From Cudoniella acicularis (Eukaryota > Ascomycota > Leotiomycetes > Helotiales > Helotiaceae), in the NCBI GenBank assembly GCA_013054445.1, contig JAAMPI010000138.1, positions 1-60,725 on the forward strand: a DNA stretch of 60,725 bases, given 5' to 3'. The translations under genes were made by a program, and so were the position numbers. This document shows, piece after piece, positions 47,717 through 60,725 of the stretch. Position 1 is the first letter of the stretch; each line of letters opens with the position of its first letter. A model generated the notes under the pieces. The model searched no databases. It was given only the letters and a program-made list of their open reading frames with translations, and was not told the DNA's origin.

Positions 47717-50700
47717 CTACAAGTGCCCCTTTTTAGATACCTTTTTCGCCTTTTTGTGTGCCTTCTCGCCCATCTCCTCAGCGTAAATCTCTGCTGCAGT
47801 CTCGCCCGCTTTTCTCTTTATTTTCGTACTCTTTACACTTACTACCAGATTATTGTTCCCTCTCTTTGTAGCTTTAAGAACCTGCTTTTCGGCATCTGCC
47901 CAACCCGGTGCGCCTTCCTCGATTTCATACCTAGTCGATGTGTTAGGGCGGAGGATTATTAGTTGTGACGGTTTGACTTACTGGTCTAATGGGAGAGCAT
48001 CAATTAATTCTCTTTGCTTCTCCTTTAATTCCTTCAGGGCCTCATCGCCACCTTCCTCAAGCTCATCTTCTAAATTAGCCTCCAGAGGTACAAAGCGGGA
48101 GTCGACAATTTCATCGTCAAGAGCACCACTTGCGTCTTCCCTGCTAACTCCAATATTATCTCGCAGGGGCATCTCGGCCTCAATTGCACCAGTGACAATA
48201 GAGCTGAAGTGAGAGCTCATTTTGCGCATGATCTTGATGAACATTGCTAACAATTGAGAAGAAGGCAGAGATAATTCAGCCTCAACCGCGGATAAATCTT
48301 TACATTGGAGGCCGACAGCGAGGAGAATGGACTGTTGTATACCAGTGAGCTTGATGTCGGACTTTAGTCGCCCAGTGAAGTACAAGTTGGCCAACTTTGG
48401 TACAAGGTCCAGCACGACGTGGTAATCGAGCATATTGTTGGCATATGACTCCAACCGTTTGAGGTCAAAGGGTGAGAGAAGAGCATCGAGCTCAGACTTC
48501 GTGAGAGATTGGGGTTGGTTTTCGGGGTCAAGTTTGGAGCCCATATTCGCTGATTCATCAATGCTAAGTGCAAGAACGGAGGGGAAATCTCGAAACTGAT
48601 ATGAGAGAAGAGAGAGGAATCGGCGATGGAAATCTCGAGAGAAAGCTCCCAGCCATGATTTATCATCGCCATTTTCGAGTGGTCGAATCATGACACAAGT
48701 GTGCTCGCCAGTCAGTTCATTCGGTGTTTGCCTCAAGTATACTGGAGCAAAGGAAGCCCGCTTCCAGAATCTATGAAGTGGTTGAGTGAGACCATAGCTT
48801 ACGCCGACATAATCAAGGTTGTCGGGACGTCGCTCCGAAAGTTTCGAAAATAGTGGAGGCATTTTTCGAATATCTCGGACTTTGATATCATCATCAAGAA
48901 GAGAGGCATTTGCTAACTCTGCATCAGTAACTCGGGTCATAGTTTCCTCTCCGAGTCCGTTGGCATCTTCTGATAAATTCGCGAATTTCCCCTCATAGAA
49001 ATCGTTCAGCAATTCCAGCGCCTTGCTTCCATAACCCATCTGAATGTAGTCGGGATTGGTCGCTATCCGCACAATACGAGCTCCAGATAATCCTGCAAAA
49101 TCTTCATCTTGAAATTGCTGGCTGACTATCCATGGAATAAGATCGCCAGCAGCCCTCTTTCCTCTACTTAAACTGTTTAAGACGCTCTCTTTGCTGATTC
49201 GTCCCTCGAGTGCAACCTGAATTACACACAAAGGTTCTGGCAGGTGTTTGCTATCTTCGGGAATTGGAGGTACGAGAACAAACAGCTGATGTGCAGGAGC
49301 GTCACTCATTAATTGGAGATCGTCAGGCGAATTTTTGTAATGACTTGCAACATACAACGCAATCATCTGTTGCAAGAACTTTTCCGAGACTTCGTGGAAT
49401 GAGAAAAGCGTGTCCCGGTTGACGTTAAGTAATTGGCACTGTGATGGATCCGGGCAACCTTGCAGCGTATTGAGTTTTGACCGTGGTAATGTAGCATCTA
49501 AGCATAAGACCGTATTCAGCCATTTCTCCACGGCATCGCCCTTAGCATAACGAATGGGTTCCGAGAGTGTTATTTCTCGCAAAGTTCGCCCACCCGAAAA
49601 GCTGCTATCTGATGTTTTGGAAGCCTTCCCGGTGGCTCTGTCTGCAACTTCTTCCTTTTCAGTTGCGTTGGACTTGGGAGTGCCTCTTGATTGTTCTCGG
49701 AGTTGTTTAATCAATTTCAGTGAAAGAGATCTTCCAGTACCCTCGTAGCCATTGATAGTGGAAGCCATAAACACAAGGTAAGGACCCATGAGTTTCCTAA
49801 CGAGAGGCAAAGGAATTGCTGCTGCTTCATCTATGACAAGCAACTCAGCTTGACCCAAGACATGGGCATCTTGTGGTCTTATGTATTGGATAGTTTGACG
49901 ATGTTGGCGATGAATGTTGACCCTCACAATGGCTTTGTTGAAGTCTGGGTTTGTGGATTGTATAATAGAATAATCGACATGATCCATGTAATTAAGAGCG
50001 TCAAAACCCTTGAAAATGAATTCAAAAAGAGTTTTTAAGTTTTCTGGACTTGGCGATGTGATAAAGATATTGCTGTATCCATGTGCTACAGCCGCAGCTA
50101 CAGCCACACCTAAAGCAGCCGACTTTCCTCTACCACGAGCGGCAGTGAGAGTGACGGTACTTTTCAAGGTTTTCTCAGCAATGGCATCCACAAAAGTTAG
50201 AAGTGCCTTCGCTTGATCAACAGTTTTTGCTAGCGTAACTAGTGATCCAACAGGTTGCGTATCCTGTAAGGCCTCCTTCATGTTGTCCAATTCCTTTTGC
50301 GATTCACTCTTAGGTTCGTCGAGGTCCGGAGGAGGTAGAGCTGTCACATTCTTGCCACCGGAAATTGGCAGAACATTGAGTTCATCGTCAATGACTAGGC
50401 AAGACTCACACTTCCCTAGCGAGAGAATAAATCGCTCATTGAACCGCGCAGTAACATCATCGTGGGCTTCAGTGCGATATCGAGAATGGATATCCATGGA
50501 TAAAGTATAGAGTTGCTTCAAGCTGTTCATACCTTTTAGAAGCAATACTACAAGGCCTCCACCCTCTACTGTCTCGATAGTTCTGGCAAGTAAGTTTGGT
50601 GTAATCGCTTCGAAATCTTGTAATATACACATGCCGAATGTGTTCCCAAGAATTTTATCTGTTTCCTTGTAGTATACATATCGAATATTGTGCAGGGAGA

Positions 50701-51103
50701 CGAAAAGCTCGAACGGGTCTTCGGTGTTTGCTTCTCGGATGCCGCGCTTGATATCTTTCTTAATCTTATTTTCGCGTTTCTTTCGGTGACTTTGAAGAAT
50801 TAAAAGTTAACGAGGTGGTCGCCTGAGTTGAAGGACGCATTTACCTTGTGAAGCCTAAAAGCTTGTTTTTATATGCCCACAAGACTGACTTATTCTGCTT
50901 CATGTCCATGCTGGACATGATGTAGTGAAGATGCACAATAACATCTTTGGATCGATCTCCCACAACCACGATGAAGCTTCTCTTCTTCTCTTGGACCCCA
51001 TTGCGAATAAGCGCGGGAATGCGCGAATCTCTAGATTTTGGTTAGTCCTCGATTACATCAAGCTAGGAGGTTGAAGGACTGCGCACACTGCCTTCTTGAC
51101 CAT
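47717..51103 (-). CDS. RNA cytidine acetyltransferase (Kre33/NAT10)
   Basis: Nucleolar ATP-dependent enzyme that makes N4-acetylcytidine in 18S rRNA and, with an adaptor, in tRNA; needed for small-subunit biogenesis. Four exons: 51103-51087, 51030-50845, 50789-47982, 47930-47717. Phases agree and give 1074 aa, close to yeast Kre33. Exon 1 is only 17 nt, and the join gives the family start MVKKAVDSRIPALIRNGVQ. The DUF1726 region precedes the RecD-type helicase domain, with Walker A GRGKSA near residues 286-291 and the Walker B-like LLVIDEAAAIPLP. The acetyltransferase core contains RIVRIATNPDYIQMGYGSKAL. Residues DNLDYVGVSYGLTQPLHRFW lead to the tRNA-binding C-terminal domain. The last exon adds EIEEGAPGWADAEKQV and a lysine-rich tail (EKAHKKAKKVSKKGHL) fitting nucleolar location. 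Confidence 0.96.
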
Positions 51104-51635
51104 CTTAGCTCCGCAACTCAGGTCAGCTGAGATGCTCCATGAATTTGATGCGCAGGGGCTTGGAATGTAAAATTGGCTTGCGTTGCGTTGGAGGTTTTCC
51201 CAAATTCCCAGGCGTAATAATGTATTCAAACTTTTTTTTTGTCTCCGCGATCTGATAAAGCTAAAATTTCACTAGCGCCCCGATAAGCTCAAGGTCAGCA
51301 CAAGGCTGAAGACAAGGCTGAAATCCACCTATTAAGTGTTTTCATTTCTTAAAGACCAGGTAGGTAGTTATTCATGACGAAGTACATGATGCAAAATGAT
51401 TAATATCTAAAGGGCCATGAGCTACTATCATTGGGTGCTAACACGATAGGAGAAGAATGCGATACTTTGGGGATGAGATGTTAGAACAGGCATTGTCTTC
51501 TATTAATAGCGACCTTCTATGCTCCAGCTCTACTTCTTCTCCTTTGAGATTCCAATTTTCAAGCTTCTCTGCCCTAGAAATCTCTTCATAATGCATAAAA
51601 TTTGACATGCAAACTGAAGTATTGGAACAGTAGCT
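51104..51635. promoter_or_regulatory. Kre33 upstream region
   Basis: This separates the Kre33 start from the 3-prime end of the thiolase gene. It contains a run of nine T at about 51232-51240. No other feature was identified. Confidence 0.4.
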
Positions 51636-52999
<1,364 letters not shown>

Positions 53000-53524
53000 G
53001 GTGATTACGAGTCAGTGAGACGGGTCTACTGTGATCAGTGAGGTTTTGGTGTTCAGAAAAGCGAAACAAAGAGTGGGTGTTCAGTAATAAATAAACAAAA
53101 CTTTCAACGAAAGCTCAACATCGGGGATGGCCACACCGCCTCTCGGGAACCACGCACTAAAACCAGGAACGAAGCGATGGATCGCCGCATCGGAACCCGT
53201 AAGAGAAGTGAGCTCATCCTCTTTGTTTTTGCGGTCTAGATGACCGATGTGTGCCTAGGCACCTCGACTCCTAGACAGGCCGGATAAGCTTTTGCTGCAG
53301 ACCAGCGAGTTGGGAGCAAAAGGCACTATGGACGTTCGGATGACAGCTCATCGTAAAAAACTTAGCCTTGTGCGCGACAAGGCTGCAAGGCTGAGCACGT
53401 GACCTTGAAGCTAGCACGCATCGCGAACTTTTCGAAGCTTTGCTCGCGACTTGTTGTTTGAGCTTGAGGAGAGTCGCATTCGCTGTCCACGCCTAAACAC
53501 TTTCTCACCTCTAATTCGCCAACC
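53000..53524. promoter_or_regulatory. Divergent promoter region, Erg10 and Snu114
   Basis: 525 bp lie between the two start codons. No TATA box or sterol-regulatory site could be assigned with confidence. Confidence 0.45.
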
Positions 53525-56500
53525 ATGGACGACCTATATGACGAGTAAGCTAGCTCTGCTCTCTAACCGATTTGCCGTTACTAATATACCCGTAGATTTG
53601 GAAACTTCATTGGCGAAGTCGAGGAATCTGAGGACGACAGTCAACATGGGATCGATGCGGGGGCGTACGTCTACGATGACTATCCAGAAGAAGCTCCCGA
53701 GGCCACTGGCCAGGAACTTATGGAAATTGATGGTGATTATTTCCAAAAGGAATGGTCAAGCTACAAAACGCTGATTTCTTGCGTCTAGATGAAGGTCCGT
53801 CGAATGCCGTAGTGCTTCACGAAGACAAACAATATTATCCGACGGCACAACAAGTTTACGGAGAAGATGTCGAGACTATGGTTCAGGAGGAGGATGCCCA
53901 ACCCTTGACACAGCCGATCATTGCGCCTGTGGAGCAGAAAAAGTTTACAATTCAAGAAGCAGACCTTCCTCCAGTATACTTTGAGCGTAGCTTCATGACA
54001 GATCTTATGAATTTTCCGGAGCAAATACGAAATGTTGCATTCGCAGGCCATCTCCACCACGGCAAGACCGCATTGATGGATATGCTAGTACTTGAGACAC
54101 ACGATATTGTTGATCGATTGGAGAAGAAGATGGGGAAGAAGAGGGATGAGCAATTGCGATACACCGATGTTCATGTTCTAGAGCGCGAGAGGGGCATATC
54201 GATAAAGTCGGCACCCATGAGTTTGGTATTGCAAAACACCCATGGAAAGTCGCACCTCTTGAACATCTTGGATACCCCCGGGCATGTTAACTTTGTCGAC
54301 GAAGTCGCTTCGGCACTGCGATTAGTTGACGGTGTTGTTTTGGTGGTTGATGTGGTCGAAGGCGTACAAGTCAACACCGAGCAAATCATTAAACATACCG
54401 TCTTGGAAGGTCTGCCTCTAACACTTGTGGTTAACAAGATGGATAGACTAATTCTGGAGCTCAAGCTGCCACCGTCGGACGCTTATTTCAAACTAAAGCA
54501 TGTTATTGAAGAGGTCAATACGGTCATTGAAAACACCTTACCTGGCCAAGGCGAGAAAAGAAGAATCAGCCCCGAAAAGGGCAACGTTCTCTTTGCGTGC
54601 AGTAGCATGGGGTGGTGTTTTACCCTGCAATCATTTGCTAAGATGTACGCCGACAGTTATCCTCCAAAGACCAAGGGAACTCCTGGAATCAACGCCCACG
54701 AATTTGCGCGACGATTATGGGGAGATATTTTTTTCAACCCAAGAAAGCGATCTTTTACACGCAAGGCTGTCGAAGAACGGGCTAAAAGGTCTTTCGTACA
54801 TTTTGTCCTTGAGCCTATCTACAAATTGTATTCTCATACCATCAGTGAGAGCCCGGAGGATTTAAAGGAGACTCTTGCAACCCTGGGTATAGTTCTCAAG
54901 CCATCGCAATACAGAACAGATGCCAAAGTGCTCTTGAAACTTGTTTGCGAGCAGTTTTTCGGACCATCTACTGGATTCGTCGATATGGTTGTGGAACACA
55001 TTCCTTCACCCGTCGAGTCAGCGGAGAGCAAACTTCAACGCTACTATACCGGCCCTCTCGACACAAGTACTGCTAAAGCTATGAAGGAGTGCGACCAAGA
55101 TGGACCCCTTGTTGTTCAGATTACAAAATTGTTCAATACCAGTGATGCGACGGGCTTCTACTCTTTCGGTCGGGTTATGAGTGGCACCGCTCGACCAGGC
55201 TCTCAAGTACGGGTCCTGGGCGAAGGTTACTCGATCGATGACGAAGAAGACATGAGCTTGGCAACCATATCTGATGTGTGGATAGCTGAGGCGCGTTATA
55301 ATATTCCAACGGATGGTGTGCCAGCCGGCAATTGGGTTTTGTTAGGTGGCGTGGATAACTCGATTGTCAAATCTGCGACATTAGTGCCTCCCACATTACC
55401 GGACCAAGAAGACGCCTATATTTTTAAACCTATTACACATTTCACCGAATCGGTCTTCAAAGTGGCTGTTGAGCCTATCAACCCTTCCGAACTCCCAAAA
55501 ATGCTGGACGGCCTCCGGAAGATCAATAAGAGCTATCCTCTTATTACGACCAAGGTGGAAGAATCTGGAGAGCACATCGTCCTCGGAACAGGAGAGCTGT
55601 ACATGGATTGTGTTCTGCATGACTTGCGCCGACTGTATGCCGAAATGGAGATCAAGGTTTCCGATCCAGTAACACGCTTCTGCGAGACGGTCGTGGAGAC
55701 ATCGGCCATCAAGTGCTATGCCCAAACACCGAATAAGAAGAACAAGATCACCATGGTTGCCGAGCCGTTAGACCAGGGGATTGCGGAAGACATCGAGAGT
55801 GGCAAGGTCAGCATTAGAAGTCCGAACCGTGTCATCGGCAAGTTCTTCGAAGAGAACTATGGCTGGGATCTGCTTGCTTCCAGAAGCATTTGGGCCTTTG
55901 GTCCCGACGACTTGGGACCCAATATCCTACAGGATGATACCCTTCCTTCTGAAGTAAGTCTTGCATTTGATTCCATTGTTACATTTGATGCATGGAATAG
56001 CCTTTCGGTCCTTTTATTCTAACAAGTTATAGGTGGATAAAAGACTTCTAATGAGTGTCAGGGACACAATTCGTCAAGGTTTCAGTTGGGCGACTAGAGA
56101 AGGCCCCTTGTGTGAAGAGCGTGAGTGACCCCCCAGTCTTACTTTTCTATGATCGAATGTTCGAACGATTGTAAATCGAAAAGAGGTGTGGTCGGTGTTT
56201 TTCAATCTCTCATTGGTTCTTAGCTACACCGGTCCGAATACTCTCTAACAATCCTTGTAGCTATCCGCAACAGCAAGTTTAAGATTATGGACGTTACATT
56301 GGCTCCCGAAGCGATCTTTCGCGGGGGTGGTCAGATCATCCCCACATCCCGACGTGCATGTTACTCTTCGTTTCTCATGGCATCCCCACGACTTATGGAG
56401 CCGATGTTCTCTTGCTCCATGACTGGGCCTGCAGATTCCGTCACATCGCTTTACACCGTATTAGCACGTCGACGTGGTCACGTTTTGTCAGACGGCCCTA

Positions 56501-56823
56501 TTGCCGGCACACCTTTATACCGGGTTAGTGGACTCATCCCAGTGATCGATTCTTTTGGCTTCGAGACAGACTTGCGCATTCACACACAAGGGCAAGCTAC
56601 AGTAAGCCTCGTATTTGACCGATGGAACATTGTGCCTGGAGATCCTCTTGACAAAGATGTAATCCTGAGACCCTTGGAGCCAGCAGGAGCTCAAGCCACA
56701 GCAAGGGACTTTGTTCTCAAGACTAGAAGGAGAAAAGGGTTAAGTGAGGACGTTAGTGTTGCGAAGTTTCTTGAGCCTGAACTTTTCTCCAGTTTGAAGG
56801 AGAGTGGTTTATTAGATGGATGA
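53525..56823 (+). CDS. snu114: U5 snRNP GTPase Snu114
   Basis: Spliceosomal EF-2-like GTPase of the U5 snRNP that regulates Brr2-driven U4/U6 unwinding and spliceosome disassembly. Five exons: 53525-53544, 53596-53732, 53789-55953, 56033-56120, 56261-56823, giving 990 aa. The acidic N-terminus ([14 protein letters not shown]) is specific to Snu114 and absent from EF-2. The G-domain motifs are GHLHHGKT (residues about 139-146), DTPGH, and NKMDR. An EF-2-like domain II, domain III ([20 protein letters not shown]), domain IV ([20 protein letters not shown]) and a C-terminal domain with [17 protein letters not shown] follow. EF-2 itself is excluded by the N-terminus and by the lack of its diphthamide-site sequence. 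Intron 2 interrupts the acidic leader. Confidence 0.96.
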
Positions 56824-58457
56824 ACAAAAGTTGAATAAATAGAAAACTCATGTATTGGAGTTTGGACGGCATGGTTTCTCTAGGTCTAGAGATCTTTCCA
56901 GGCGTTGTTAAAGAGACATAGCGTGTAACTTATGCAACGTGAGAAGCCGAAAAAATGGTATGCATCTTATTAATGTCGTCTCCTATAATACTAATCGACA
57001 CATCCTCTGACGGTCCATTTTGAATACCAGAGACTCAAGAGGTATTCTGTAGCTTCGTAAGCTCAAGGCACACACAACACGGCAAGTCCCGTCAGCTTTT
57101 GAGGCTTTGAAGCTCCTTTGACCCGCCGCTTGAAAGCATGATTTCGGGAGCCCCGAGCTTTGCCCCAACCTGCAGGAACTCGCTGCAATGTGATATGAAG
57201 TGTACGTACATCATACATGAGCCCAATCATACAACATCGCTTCTACCGTTTGGGTAGTACATAGCAGTACTGTTTAGACCCCAACTCGACTCTCCAGAAA
57301 CCCTAAACACCAACAACATACGCGCGTTCTTCACCCAGAAGACCAAGTTTTGAACGTCCTAAATTTTACCAGTGGTTGTACTGCCGTCAGTGTGGCAGAA
57401 GTTTTTTATTCGCACTCGTATTTCCCAGGCCTCGTAATGCAAATTCGTCTTTTAAGATTGCAAAATTCCGGGCTGAACCTTCTCGACGTTTAGCCACGTG
57501 TGGGCGACGTGGTCGCATTGAGATCTGGTCTGAGGCTGACGATTGATTAATCCGCTGAATCAACTTTATGCTTATCTCAACAGCGGATAGTGGTTTCGTT
57601 TGTGCCTCCATGACTCGCGTGCCCCTAGGTACTTTCTCGAGGGGTTCCCGTCTAAGTGATGACTAAACGTAAGTTATAAGCACGCGGGTATTAACGGGGA
57701 ACAGCTTGCTATTTATTAATTCAACTTCTTGGGTCGGAGGAGTGAGCCACTGGCGTCCACATCTTCGTAACGGCTCACGACTGAGCGACTCGCAACTTCA
57801 CGAGGAGAACCGGAAGTAATGACACCTTAATCTCCGTACTGCTGTAATTGGATGCCCAGGGTGGCTGGGTGGAGAAATAAAATATTGAGTCGATGCGCTT
57901 CGGGACAGATACATGTCCGTGCGGACAAAATCGATTCCACCGGTGGATCGCTGCTGCGACCCGCTCCAGGTCTGGCCAGGTCAACCGTCAACGATTCTTT
58001 GGGATACCGTACAGGGAAGAATGCATCTTTGTAGTTTGGAGACGACGTGGGGTGCTTGTCTGGGCCCCTTTACAAGCCCATTGATTGGCCCGCTTCCTTG
58101 GCTGTGTCGAATTGCCTGTTAGGAGCAATGCTTTGGGGTATGCAGCGGTTGTGGCGATCGACGATGGGACGGGGTTGGCTAACACCTAAGGTCCAAGAAC
58201 TCAAGGATGTGATTTTGAATGCATAAAACCGTTCACTTAAACAAGGTTCAAGCACATGGAAACAAGGGTTGAAAAACGAACGTTCCTGCGGCGGCTTCGC
58301 TTGGAGATATTATTTCCACATGTACACGTGACGTTGCACAGTGCTTCAAATACGAGGATACGAGAAAGATTTTGCGGGGTGCCTTCCGCGCGCTTATGCT
58401 GGCAAGAAATAAGCTATGTACAGATATGGCATTTTGCGCGGGCTGCGGATATATCGT
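56824..58457. other. Convergent intergenic region, 1.6 kb
   Basis: This lies between the 3-prime ends of Snu114 and Cia2. Several short open frames on both strands (57387-57611, 57775-58255) are unrecognised. I see no RNA gene or repeat. Confidence 0.45.
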
Positions 58458-59304
58458 TCAGTCCAGACAAGGCTTCATCATCTTCTTTAAAATGCCCATC
58501 AAATTTGCGTTCTCCAGTGCTGCGGCAACGCGTTCCTTGTCTGCCAATTGCTTGTTCACTTCGTCAGCCTGCGCATGGGTGTCCTTTTTAATCTTCACTT
58601 CGACCCGGTAGCTTGGTGGCAGGGCCTGCTCGAGTCGCACTCGCACTCCAAGGCCAATGACTGTTGCTAGTGAACAATGCGTCACGGTAGGTGTGAGCTC
58701 GACCAGAACGCGCGAAAGAGCGGCGGGATTGGTAGGATCAGGTGGGGAGGTGAGGTGGACATCTTGAAGCTTGACGACGCCAAGTGACTCGAGGGATAGA
58801 GGATGCTCGGGGTCTGATATCGGGGCAATCAAGTCTATGAAACGTTAGTCGTCTGATGCACATCTAGTCCATTGGGTTTTATAGAGAAACATATGATCTC
58901 AAGGAAGCACATAGCTGAAACGTGACTTTGCAGGAATAGGAACTTTTGCCCTTAAAATAGTTCAAGAACGGCAACCTAGGGGCGATCATAAACTGCATCC
59001 AAGAACAACCTGGGGAAAACATGAAACCTGGGGAAACACATCTTAAAAAAAGCTTTCGCATCTTCCGACTCACCATAAATCTCTTGTTCGTCGATTGGCT
59101 CCACCGTGGAATCGTCAGAGTCCGTGTCGGAGAAGTCAGACATGTAGAAGGGGTCAAGTGCATAACTTGGCTTGCCGACCAAAAGATCTCGGATGCCATG
59201 TTTTCCGGAAGACTCGTCTTTAATTCCCGTCTCTGCCTATGTGTGGGGAGCTCCGAGGCACTCAGGATAGTGGGATTAGCGTTGTCAAGCGTGACGGAGC
59301 CCAT
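58458..59304 (-). CDS. cia2: Cytosolic Fe-S assembly factor Cia2 (MIP18 family)
   Basis: Component of the CIA targeting complex that delivers iron-sulfur clusters to cytosolic and nuclear apoproteins. Two exons: about 59304-59074 and 58834-58458. The exon join gives TVEPIDEQEIYDLIAPISDPEHPLSL, the conserved N-terminal block of the MIP18 domain. The rest is typical: LGVVKLQDVHL, VELTPTVTHCSLATVIGLGVRVRLEQ (with the conserved Cys) and NKQLADKERVAAALEN. The start MGSVTLDNANPTILSASELP at 59304 looks right for the family, but that frame runs out of phase with the downstream part of exon 1 by one base, between about 59240 and 59175. Either a base is missing from this sequence or translation starts at the in-frame ATG near 59144. 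The intron (239 nt) is unusually long for this window. Confidence 0.87.
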
Positions 59305-60725
59305 CTTCAAAGCTAACCACGGACGGGAACCTGAAGGCAAACGGGTTGAAACACGAAGGTTGCAGGATGTACACTCAAGGCCGTTGCCGGTTTGACTCTA
59401 ATTCCGCAGGTTGCAGATGGAAAGTGAGAGGTCCGTAGGTAGAGGGAACGCTCGGATTAGGATTGTGGTTTGGTTTTCTGATGTGCTTTGAGATCACAAT
59501 GCCATTTTGAGATTCTTGATAACTACTTTAGTATCACCTCGCTTACTAATCACGTGAACATAAGGTTGCCGTCACCTAGCGTGCGGTGCGTACCCGAGGG
59601 GCGCGGAAAACTTCAACCACCACTCTCGCTCGGCAGAAAAAAGAGAAGCATTTCCAAAGCCTCGCGCTTTCATGCCTCACGGTCAAACGAAGTTGCACGC
59701 TCCTTTTGTGAAAATTGTGAAGAGAAACGTGCTTCGAGGCTAGTTGCCCCCAAAACTCGAGCGCACCTGCGCCCATGTTGCTTTTCATCATGTCACCTCA
59801 AATAGGTGCAGTCAGTAGTTCCTTAATTACAGGCCACGGGATTCAAGTGTTTGCTCCCCAAGAATGTGGTGTTTACCCCAACTTCATCAGTTCCTTGCAT
59901 TGAGGTTGAGAATCTTTTCAATGGTAATTCTCATTTGTCTCGGGATTCTCACCTCAAACCCCCACTCCACGGCCCGCTATTTTGGAGGCGCGCTCCCATT
60001 AAGAATCAACCAGTACCTTCCTAAAGTCTCCTGGCTGCATGGAAATGCAATGTACAATTACAAAAGCGATACAAACCCTGATACCGCCAACAGAATAGAG
60101 AAACCTGGTGGTAGAATATGGGCTATGTTCCACCATCATGGTCCCATAGCATTCCCGGCGGAGAACTTCGAAAATCCATCTAAAAACGACGAGACAGCAT
60201 AGGAGAGTTCTGAAGACAAGATAGGAAAGTCGTTATATCAAGGTTACTTTGCACATCTCCACATCCGTCATATCTTGGAAAAAGCATTTTTGAGCTCCCG
60301 CTAGGTTACAGCCTTCAATCTAGAGAGAGACGAGATACCGCACAAGGCACGGCTACTCGATGCACAAGGCACGGCTACTCGATGCTCGAGTCACGAGGGG
60401 AGTTAAAGGAAACAATGATACTGCGCATCCACGATTGTAAATCTATTCAGCAGCTCAAAGCCAAACAATTGCATTGCAAGTCCAATTTGAAAACAACGGG
60501 TCTCAGCTAAAGTGTTAATTAACAGAAGCTCAATCGGGTGTGAAAGTACTGATTGTGGCGTATCAATCCGCCTGCAGCAGTGCAGCCACCAAGATATCCC
60601 ACCTGCATCAATCCGGTTTGTGGTCTTAGCACGAGGTCATGCATGGAACACTGCAAAGTGTTCTCCCGCTTGAACATGACCTAGGCGAGCGTGTCTAGTG
60701 TGGGAGAGAGGCCTTCTTCGAAAGT
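59305..60725. other. Intergenic end of window
   Basis: This is the upstream region of Cia2. An open frame at 59864-60202 (112 codons) has no recognisable domain and no clear splice partner. A 22 bp direct repeat is listed separately. Confidence 0.4.
60340..60383. repeat. Direct repeat, 22 bp in tandem
   Basis: Two perfect tandem copies of a 22 bp unit that starts GCACAAGGCACGG and ends CTCGAT (60340-60361 and 60362-60383), followed by a partial GCTCGAG. The cause is unknown; it may be a simple tandem duplication. Confidence 0.9.

Noticed and set aside
53752..56022. Snu114 as ordinary elongation factor 2
   Set aside because: The acidic N-terminal leader, GHLHHGKT variant and C-terminal [12 protein letters not shown] pattern fit Snu114, and the EF-2 diphthamide region was not seen.
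59864..60202. 112-codon rightward open frame
   Set aside because: It has no recognisable motif and no convincing exon join; kept as intergenic.

Overview
The window looks like chromosomal DNA of a filamentous ascomycete (Pezizomycotina, probably Leotiomycetes; the class is an inference from protein resemblance). The evidence is dense genes on both strands with 42-140 nt introns, GTAAGT-like donors and CTAAC-like branch sites, plus typical fungal families (HET domain, Snu114, Kre33, Cdc1/Ted1, A. nidulans-type beta-flanking protein). Gene models were assembled by hand by joining frames at splice sites, so exon ends are predictions.

Layout. 1-3.6 kb: no gene recognised. 3.6-5.7 kb (-): fumarate reductase with a C-terminal cytochrome b5 domain. 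7.3-7.9 kb (-) fasciclin protein, divergent from 8.4-9.1 kb (+) NAD(P)-binding epimerase-like protein. 10.1-15.4 kb (+): SIN3 corepressor. 16.7-18.9 kb (-): Cdc1/Ted1-type metallophosphoesterase. 19.5-22.5 kb (-): GH3 beta-glucosidase with PA14 insert, divergent from 24.2-25.3 kb (+) four-exon DUF202 membrane protein. 25.66-26.07 kb: MITE-like element. 27.3-29.0 kb (+): vacuolar-type zinc transporter. 29.5-31.4 kb (-): nine-exon Obg-like ATPase (Ola1/YchF). 31.9-32.8 kb (-): beta-flanking protein. 33.6-36.3 kb (-): HET-domain protein with C-terminal membrane segments.

From about 37.5 to 46.8 kb the character changes. An AT-rich inverted repeat is followed by decayed genes: a dipeptidyl peptidase III (M49) relic, a sensor histidine kinase relic joined in frame to a TPR relic, and an amidoligase relic. 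They carry in-frame stops, and the peptidase has lost a zinc ligand. Past this block, housekeeping genes resume: Kre33/NAT10 (47.7-51.1, -), Erg10 thiolase (51.6-53.0, -) divergent from Snu114 (53.5-56.8, +), and the Fe-S assembly factor Cia2 (58.5-59.3, -).

No multi-gene system or operon is apparent. The most notable features are the pseudogene block, two GC-AG introns with a GCAAGT donor, and single-base frame breaks in conserved genes (SIN3, Cdc1, Cia2) that suggest local sequence error and should temper any reading of frameshifts elsewhere. No tRNA, rRNA or CRISPR array was found.
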